Assembly (NCBI GenBank): GCA_965216425.1
Contig: CBDCFV010000006.1
Location: forward strand, 496,001 to 560,000
Length of the DNA stretch: 64,000 bases
Reading direction: 5' to 3'
DNA from: CBDCFV01 sp965216425
Lineage (GTDB): Bacteria > Chloroflexota > Dehalococcoidia > Lucifugimonadales > UBA3495
Part shown: positions 58,542 through 64,000 of the stretch, piece by piece
Numbering within the stretch: position 1 is the stretch's first letter
How the letters are laid out: each line of letters opens with the position of its first letter
Notes under the pieces: generated by a model
What the model saw: the letters and a program-made list of their open reading frames with translations, nothing else
What the model was told of the DNA's origin: nothing
Databases searched by the model: none
Position numbers and translations under genes: made by a program

Positions 58542-61106
58542 CTACTGCTCGTACCAGCCCGAAGCAAAGATGTAGCCGTCGTGAAGTACCGCGAAGGTGT
58601 GCTTCCTTTGGTTCTCGCCGGTTTCAGGGTTGACTATCACGTACTCCACCCAACGTCCGGCTTCGGTAGCCCCCAGCAAGTCATCGCCATAGAAGTATCC
58701 TGTCGGATCCACCCGCAGGCTGGGATCCCTTCCTCTCAACACGGGGTTGTGATGGGCAATGGTAAAGTCGCTTTCACCACCGATGATGAAGGCGTACCAC
58801 TGGCCGTCCACGCTCTCCCCGGTGTTGTAGTAGGCGACAGTGGAATCCAAGCCCACCGCTTCGTAGAGATTAATGGCCTGTTGAACGAAAGCCTGGGTAT
58901 AGGCCGGGGCGTCGGTCTTGCCCGGGCCCTCTTCGTACCAGCCGGACCCGAAGGTAATCCCGTCGTGAATTACCATCCAGGAATGTTTGGTCTCCACCGA
59001 GGCCGTGGCAGGGTTGGTGAAGGTGTAGTCGAACCAGGCACCGTCCTCGTCGGCGGAGGCGGCCACGGCAGCGCCGGTGGGGTAATTGTTGGGGCCCAGG
59101 ACGTCCGAGGCTAGCTGTCCCACCAAAGCTGGATTGGCATGGGCGATCACCGTCCCGTCTTCGTTAATCATGAAGACGTACCACTGGCCGTCCACACTCT
59201 CCTTGGTGTTGTAGTAGGCAACGGTGGAATCCAAGCCCACCGCTTCGTAGAGATTAATGGCCTGCTGAACGAAAGCCTGGGTATAGACAGGAGAGTCGGT
59301 CTTGCCCGGGCCTTCCTCGTACCAGCCGGACCCGAAGGTAATCCCGTCGTGAATTACCATCCAGGAATGTTTGGTCTCCACCGAGGCCGTGGCAGGGTTG
59401 GTGAAAGTGTAGTCGAACCAGGCGCCGTCCTCGTCGGCGGAGGCGGCCACGGCGGCGCCGGTGGGGTAATTGTTGGGGCCCAGGACGTCCGAGGCTAGCT
59501 GTCCCACCAAAGCTGGATTGGCATGGGCGATCACCGTCCCGTCTTCGTTAATCATGAAGACGTACCACTGGCCGTCCACACTCTCCTTGGTGTTGTAGTA
59601 GGCAACGGTGGAATCCAAGCCCACCGCTTCGTAGAGATTAATGGCCTGCTGAACGAAAGCCTGGGTATAGACAGGAGAGTCGGTCTTGCCCGGGCCTTCC
59701 TCGTACCAGCCGGACCCGAAGGTAATCCCGTCGTGAATTACCATCCAGGAATGTTTGGTCTCCACCGAGGCCGTGGCAGGGTTGGTGAAAGTGTAGTCGA
59801 ACCAGGCGCCGTCCTCGTCGGCGGAGGCGGCCACGGCGGCGCCGGTGGGGTAATTGTTGGGGCCCAGGACGTCCGAGGCTAGCTGTCCCACCAAAGCTGG
59901 ATTGGCATGGGCGATCACCGTCCCGTCTTCGTTAATCATGAAGACGTACCACTGGCCGTCCACACTCTCCTTGGTGTTGTAGTAGGCAACGGTGGAATCC
60001 AAGCCCACCGCTTCGTAGAGATTAATGGCCTGCTGAACGAAAGCCTGGGTATAGACAGGAGAGTCGGTCTTGCCCGGGCCTTCCTCGTACCAGCCGGACC
60101 CGAAGGTAATCCCGTCGTGAATTACCATCCAGGAATGTTTGGTCTCCACCGAGGCCGTGGCAGGGTTGGTGAAAGTGTAGTCGAACCAGGCGCCGTCCTC
60201 GTCGGCGGAGGCGGCCACGGCGGCGCCGGTGGGGTAATTGTTGGGGCCCAGGACGTCCGAGGCTAGCTGTCCCACCAAAGCTGGATTGGCATGGGCGATC
60301 ACCGTCCCGTCTTCGTTAATCATGAAGACGTACCACTGGCCGTCCACACTCTCCTTGGTGTTGTAGTAGGCAACGGTGGAATCCAAGCCCACCGCTTCGT
60401 AGAGATTAATGGCCTGCTGAACGAAAGCCTGGGTATAGACAGGAGAGTCGGTCTTGCCCGGGCCTTCCTCGTACCAGCCGGACCCGAAGGTAATCCCGTC
60501 GTGAATTACCATCCAGGAATGTTTGGTCTCCACCGAGGCCGTGGCAGGGTTGGTGAAAGTGTAGTCGAACCAGGCGCCGTCCTCGTCGGCGGAGGCGGCC
60601 ACGGCGGCGCCGGTGGGGTAATTGTTGGGGCCCAGGACGTCCGAGGCTAGCTGTCCCACCAAAGCTGGATTGGCATGCGCGATCACGGTCCCGTCTTCGT
60701 TAATCATGAAGACGTACCACTGGCCGTCCACGCTCTCCTTGGTGTTGTAGTAGGCAACGGTGGAATCCAAGCCGTCAGACTCATACCGCCTGATTGCCTC
60801 TCGTACAAAGTAATTGGTGTAAGCTTCGGGCATCCATTTGGGAGGCACTGAGGCCTCGGTCTGACCTTGAATCAACTGTTGACCGGACGCTGGACCGTCA
60901 GCGGTTATTCTTGCTTCAGCGCTTTCCAACTGTTGGAGAACCAGTTGAAGTTCATCCTTGTCCAAAGTGGCCGCTTCACCTGTTGGTCCTGCGGGCCCCG
61001 CTGGGCCAGGAAGCCCCTGCTCTCCGGCCGGACCGGCGCTTCCCTGGCAAGCCGACATTGACATTACAATTAAGACGATGGGAATCGCTATGAGAAAAGC
61101 CCGCAA
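58542..61106 (-). CDS. Lipoprotein with collagen-like stalk and six tandem Cache-like domains
   Basis: The N terminus, FLIAIPIVLIVMSMSAC, is a lipoprotein signal with the lipobox ending at Cys20. Next come collagen-type G-x-y repeats (GSAGPAGEQGLPGPAGPAG) and a short helix (DKDELQLVLQQLESAEARIT). Five nearly identical 128-residue units follow (GLDSTVAYYNTKESVDGQWY, VFMINEDGTVIAHANPALVG, GAWFDYTFTNPATASVETKH, SWMVIHDGITFGSGWYE). The sixth, divergent unit ends at HDGYIFASGWYEQ. The units resemble single Cache (sCache_2-like) ligand-binding domains, normally found once in chemoreceptors. There is no transmembrane or signalling domain. TTG 61106 (GAGG upstream) is my start; upstream TTG codons at 61151 and 61319 give a non-signal-like leader. 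Confidence 0.8.
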   Translation of the reverse strand: MRAFLIAIPIVLIVMSMSACQGSAGPAGEQGLPGPAGPAGPTGEAATLDKDELQLVLQQLESAEARITADGPASGQQLIQGQTEASVPPKWMPEAYTNYFVREAIRRYESDGLDSTVAYYNTKESVDGQWYVFMINEDGTVIAHANPALVGQLASDVLGPNNYPTGAAVAASADEDGAWFDYTFTNPATASVETKHSWMVIHDGITFGSGWYEEGPGKTDSPVYTQAFVQQAINLYEAVGLDSTVAYYNTKESVDGQWYVFMINEDGTVIAHANPALVGQLASDVLGPNNYPTGAAVAASADEDGAWFDYTFTNPATASVETKHSWMVIHDGITFGSGWYEEGPGKTDSPVYTQAFVQQAINLYEAVGLDSTVAYYNTKESVDGQWYVFMINEDGTVIAHANPALVGQLASDVLGPNNYPTGAAVAASADEDGAWFDYTFTNPATASVETKHSWMVIHDGITFGSGWYEEGPGKTDSPVYTQAFVQQAINLYEAVGLDSTVAYYNTKESVDGQWYVFMINEDGTVIAHANPALVGQLASDVLGPNNYPTGAAVAASADEDGAWFDYTFTNPATASVETKHSWMVIHDGITFGSGWYEEGPGKTDSPVYTQAFVQQAINLYEAVGLDSTVAYYNTKESVDGQWYVFMINEDGTVIAHANPALVGQLASDVLGPNNYPTGAAVAASADEDGAWFDYTFTNPATASVETKHSWMVIHDGITFGSGWYEEGPGKTDAPAYTQAFVQQAINLYEAVGLDSTVAYYNTGESVDGQWYAFIIGGESDFTIAHHNPVLRGRDPSLRVDPTGYFYGDDLLGATEAGRWVEYVIVNPETGENQRKHTFAVLHDGYIFASGWYEQ
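58850..60770. repeat. Five tandem 384-bp repeats inside the Cache lipoprotein gene
   Basis: The 384-base unit recurs at exact spacing; for example the word GTCCCGTCTTCGTTAATCAT recurs near 59152, 59536, 59920, 60304 and, slightly changed before it, 60688. The three inner units are indistinguishable over the stretches I compared. The outer two differ at scattered third positions (for example GGCGCC versus GGCACC). Such identity means recent unequal crossing-over or gene conversion. Confidence 0.9.
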
Positions 61107-61319
61107 TTTTCGCCTCGCATTTCCAGTTGTTGTTGATATCCAGTTTAACAAATTGAGTGTTCCGACGCCCCCCCAGTTCCTGGTCTCATCCTGTCTCCAC
61201 CCAGTAAGCCCGCAAGGACTGACTGGAGCTGGAGTTCCAACGACTTCAGGCGACAAGGGTCCAGGTCTTGTTGACCCCCACCCAACATAGCCCAATCCCT
61301 GGTTGGACTCAATCCCCAA

Positions 61320-61792
61320 AACCGTCGGATCAGGCGTACGGCATAGGGGCTGAAAACGGGCGTGAACCGTATACTCGACTGACGGACCAGGCGGGAGCTA
61401 TTGCGGCTGGGTTAGAGCGCAGTCCTGATAAGACCTGGCTGTCGAAAATGTGGAAAAGTCTCTCGTCCAAGAACGAGTGATCCGGAGGCAAGAAACTGGA
61501 AGTGCTATCTGGTTAGTTTCGGAAACCCCCGATTTCCGCAACCCCGATGTCGCGGCTGTTTACTGGGGTTGGGTCTGTCCAGTGAGCGCAGCTGCACTTT
61601 ACCAGCACGACCTCCGATATGAGTTCCTGGTGCCCGTCATCCGTAACGTCGGTGTCGGCTCCTACGGCGGACGGGACGCCGACCTGCATCCTGTGAAGCA
61701 GAGCGACGGGCGAGCCGGAAGGGAAAACCGGTCACTCAACGGTTACGCATGAGTTGGAAAGCCCTCCGTCAGCCGGAGAAGAGGTGGGAGTC
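61320..61792. other. Intergenic region, nothing recognised
   Basis: No convincing gene between the Cache lipoprotein and the small membrane protein. An open frame at 61450-61752 has no family features and no ribosome site. Confidence 0.3.
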
Positions 61793-62011
61793 ATGGCCTG
61801 CTCGAAAACGAAGCGAGTATCGAAATACGCAGCAATAGCCTGGCTGTGCCTGCTGGCCATCGTCGCCAGCGTGCGGGCCGTCAACCTGCCGTTGGGCAGC
61901 GTCCAGCCGGAGGCCGTGATGCTCACCTTCATGATGACCCTGCCCTTCACCTTGGGGCTGACCGGCTTGGTCATCGGCGCAGCCTGGATCTTGGAGCGTC
62001 GGGGCGGTTAG
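61793..62011 (+). CDS. Small two-helix membrane protein (72 aa)
   Basis: ATG 61793 (GGTGGGAG upstream) gives 72 residues: a basic start (MACSKTKRVSKY), helix one (AAIAWLCLLAIVASVRAV), a short loop, helix two (MMTLPFTLGLTGLVIGAAW) and a charged end (ILERRGG). No family recognised; it is likely an inner-membrane hairpin. Confidence 0.5.
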   Translation: MACSKTKRVSKYAAIAWLCLLAIVASVRAVNLPLGSVQPEAVMLTFMMTLPFTLGLTGLVIGAAWILERRGG

Positions 62012-62391
62012 CCCCGCCCTTTACAAGTGCCGTCTTCGTTGCCGTGGTGCGGCCTGGCCGAGGCCGGCCGCAGAGCCTTCTCGGAAGCATACGCCAACAC
62101 CCCTGGCAGTCTCCTGCGTCCCGGTCATAACACTCGGCCCTCGGCTCCACCCCAGCCACGATTTCCTGACAGTTGGCCATTGCGGGCCGGGGGGCACGCA
62201 TGCTCCAATGACGCCGGCGGGGAAACACCGTCACTGAGGAGTTGGGCGCCATGCCGGAGCAGGAGCAGTTTTCGGACAACGAACGCCTTGACACGGTTCG
62301 AATTCGATGATGAAGGCACCGAGTCCACCGGCCTCTTGTCCAGGCTCCCTTTGATCGTGTTGGACGGAAGGGCTAGACCTGGCGCCGGACG
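62012..62391. other. Intergenic region, possible decayed N terminus of the ImmA-like gene
   Basis: Frames here have scattered stops. One (about 62251 on) starts MPEQEQFSDNERLDTVRIR and then stops. A regulatory N terminus for the following metallopeptidase-like gene would be expected here but is not recognisable. Confidence 0.3.
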
Positions 62392-63072
62392 GTGCGTTAC
62401 GGGACTCGCAACGACTGGTTGAGCCGGGCCACCTGTGATGGCCTGGTCGCCGGCGCGGCGCTTCTCGTGGGAGCGCCTGGCTCGCACCGATTCTCAGGTA
62501 ACAATGCATGCACCCGGTACACTTTACCTCCGCCGATTACAAAGGTGTCCCCGGCCAAGCTACCCGGGGCGCTCCGGGGGATTCACTACACCCTGCCCGG
62601 CGAGAGCTACGCCATCCACTACCAGGAAGACCAGTGGGAGGGGTCCAGCGAATACACCTTGCTTCATGAGGCCTATGAGATCGTTCACGAGACCCTGTGG
62701 AAGCGCGGCCACGACCAGCCGCCGGATCGGAAGGTGTGCCCGGAGGCGGACCGGTTCGCGGCGGCGGTGCTGATGCCGGCGGACATCTTCGACGCCTACG
62801 CCCTGGCCAGCGGGCTGGACGTGGTGGCCCTTCACGGCGTCTTCCGGTGCTCCTATGCGGCGGCGGCGATACGGCTGGGCGAGGTGATGGACCGCCAGCC
62901 CCTGTTCGTGGCGCTGTACGAAAGGGACGAAGCGGGCGATCCGGCGGACTGGCCCGAAGGGAACGAACCCCACTCGCTCCGGGCCAAGGTGGTGAAGCGG
63001 ACGGCGGGTTTCATACCGCCGGCCTCGGCCCCTGCTCTGCGGTTGCCGGGGAGGGATTCCCCATCGGTATAA
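62392..63072 (+). CDS. ImmA/IrrE-type metallopeptidase-like protein
   Basis: The core GIHYTLPGESYAIHYQED, SSEYTLLHEAYEIVHETLWK, CPEADRFAAAVLMPADIFDA follows COG2856 (ImmA/IrrE), including the ADRFAAAxLMP block after the zinc helix. The zinc motif reads HEAYE instead of HExxH, so the second histidine is replaced by glutamate; an HExxE site or loss of activity are both possible. The first 45 residues from GTG 62392 do not look like a domain and the usual XRE part is absent, so the true start may be near 62540. Confidence 0.6.
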   Translation: MRYGTRNDWLSRATCDGLVAGAALLVGAPGSHRFSGNNACTRYTLPPPITKVSPAKLPGALRGIHYTLPGESYAIHYQEDQWEGSSEYTLLHEAYEIVHETLWKRGHDQPPDRKVCPEADRFAAAVLMPADIFDAYALASGLDVVALHGVFRCSYAAAAIRLGEVMDRQPLFVALYERDEAGDPADWPEGNEPHSLRAKVVKRTAGFIPPASAPALRLPGRDSPSV

Positions 63073-63151
63073 GCCCCTGCCCTCCGGCTCCCCGGCGGAG
63101 CGGGCGGTCCAAGGCGGCAGGGCCGAGTACGCCGAGGAGGAAGGTATCGCC

Positions 63152-63313
63152 GTGGCAGCCAGGCCCGTATTGTGGAAGGGGCGAGTGGCCAAGGTAGCGG
63201 TCGTCGCCGTGCCCTACGGTGACCGGGCGGTGCTGGCCCCGCAGCTCGGCGGGGTCAACTGGCATTATCGTAAACCCCAGGCCCGTACCCGGCTGATGTC
63301 GGCGGCTTCTTGA
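63152..63313 (+). CDS. Possible small protein (53 aa), weak
   Basis: GTG 63152 lies behind GAGGAGGAAGG and opens a basic 53-codon frame (AARPVLWKGRVAKVAVVAVP, then GGVNWHYRKPQARTRLMS) ending at TGA 63311-63313. It could equally be a decayed piece of a larger gene. No family recognised. Confidence 0.25.
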   Translation: MAARPVLWKGRVAKVAVVAVPYGDRAVLAPQLGGVNWHYRKPQARTRLMSAAS

Positions 63314-63475
63314 CAGAGAAGGCCGGAGGTTATCGAGCGGCTCAGTCCGGGCTATCTCCACATCTACGGCAACGAAGGGGCCATGGACAATGCCGACGTG
63401 ATGCGCTCCATACAGCTATTGGGCGAGGAAGTGATTCCTGCATTGCACGAAATCCACCTTAAACCCTACGAGTAG
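63314..63475 (+). pseudogene. Luciferase-like monooxygenase, C-terminal fragment
   Basis: The frame reads RPEVIERLSPGYLHIYGNEG, then VMRSIQLLGEEVIPALHEI and ends at TAG 63473-63475. SIxLxGEEVxPxL after a short beta strand is the usual C-terminal helix of LLM-class flavin-dependent oxidoreductases. The preceding barrel is missing. Confidence 0.5.
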
Positions 63476-63712
63476 CCCCGGAATCCCGGATTATCCTCCT
63501 CGGCGGCGGTAACCTGGTGGTTGAAGACCAGGTCGTCTTCCCCTGGGATTCTGCGGCAGGCGATAACCATGACTCAGCAGAGACACCAACAGATGTGCGT
63601 CCCGGTTGGCCGAACTACACCCCCAGTTACAGCATTTATTCTCTTCGGGAGTTGCCGGCCATGTAGCACAACCTCCAGTGCAGCGTCAGCGGGTAAGGTA
63701 TCCCAGATTCAT

Positions 63713-63974
63713 CTAGTACTACAACGACGGGTTTAAGGTGGCGGCTCCATCCTGCCTTCGCGGCGGGTGGAGCGGCGTCTCTCGTGGGAACGGCGAGCCC
63801 GTTCGTTGCGTAGCTGCGTCTCCTCCAGCCATAGCAGCAACTCCTCCGGCCCGAACTGCTCCCGGGGTAGCATCTCACGCACCACCCGGCACACCTGCGG
63901 TCTCGTGATCCGGGGCATCTTTTCCCCCCCAATCCTGCTGCAGGCCCAGCAGGAACGCTCCCCCCAGCAGGCAC
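63713..63974 (-). pseudogene. IS701-type transposase C terminus and element end
   Basis: On the minus strand GWHHHIAMCLLGGAFLLGLQ, then after a shift at GGGGGGGAAAAG the frame MPRITRPQVCRVVREMLPRE and FGPEELLLWLEETQLRNERA is the C-terminal part of an IS701-like transposase, ending at 63733. The element end CTAG-TACTACAACGACGG is at 63713-63730 and matches the MITE at 35243-35397. The element continues beyond the window. Confidence 0.6.
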
Positions 63975-64000
63975 ATGGCTATGTGGTGGTGCCAGCCTGC

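Noticed and set aside
59139..60650. Four identical 119-codon plus-strand frames at 384-bp spacing
   Set aside because: They are antisense to the Cache repeats and repeat only because the DNA does.
58850..60770. Tandem 384-bp repeats as a CRISPR or satellite array
   Set aside because: There are no short repeats with unique spacers, and the unit is coding and in frame throughout.

Overview
The window looks like chromosomal DNA of a GC-rich, environmental, free-living bacterium, in tone most like Chloroflexota (SAR202/Dehalococcoidia-type) metagenome contigs. That placement is an inference from the gene mix: HpcH/HpaI aldolase, XdhC plus MocA-like proteins, a D-aminoacylase-type amidohydrolase, an S9 peptidase, gluconolactonase, MFS and CPA2 transporters, and many short palindromic repeats. 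There is no rRNA or complete tRNA to test it. The only classical housekeeping gene is gyrA.

Layout. 0-11.9 kb is ordinary metabolic chromosome: aldolase and convergent MFS, a cobalamin-binding-like protein, flavin reductase, an alpha/beta hydrolase with a strong promoter and operator-like palindrome, gyrA, a class I glutamine amidotransferase (C26), xdhC-mocA, and a second MFS. 12-13.3 kb holds transposase fragments. 13.3-15.7 kb carries a compact panD - methyltransferase - ATP-grasp cluster. 16-24 kb holds a CPA2 antiporter, a decayed YihY, an S9 peptidase, an Smr protein, a K+-channel fragment, DUF309, and a cbiZ fragment cut by an IS1380 element. 26.6-28.4 kb is an amidohydrolase.

28.6-35.6 kb is a mobile region. 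It contains ISAs1 and IS4 remnants, a serine recombinase with res-like repeats, a four-gene XRE/ImmA cassette, an intact IS4-type element with 16-bp inverted repeats and an 11-bp target duplication, a tRNA-Glu 3' half, a PIN fragment and an IS701 fragment holding a MITE. 36-41.2 kb encodes a giant glycan-modifying polypeptide (GT, GT, kinase, methyltransferase, GT, GT) now split by a frameshift, followed by an epimerase remnant. 42-43 kb is a gluconolactonase. 43.2-49.9 kb is a type I restriction-modification operon with two extra genes and a damaged hsdS.

50-54.4 kb is a nest of insertions: a MazG-like gene split by an IS630 element plus a MITE, a second IS630, and an IS1182 remnant. 54.4-58.3 kb is a set of small genes around a MerR-type regulator and a second serine recombinase. 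58.5-61.1 kb encodes a lipoprotein with a collagen-like stalk and six Cache-like domains, five of them nearly identical 384-bp DNA repeats. 61.8-64 kb holds a small membrane protein, an ImmA/IrrE-like protein, a luciferase-like fragment and an IS701 end.

Themes. Insertion sequences of at least eight families, most of them broken, show heavy past transposition. Several non-autonomous elements share ends or target sites with them. Five transposase genes are each interrupted by a 23-24-bp hairpin whose removal restores the reading frame.
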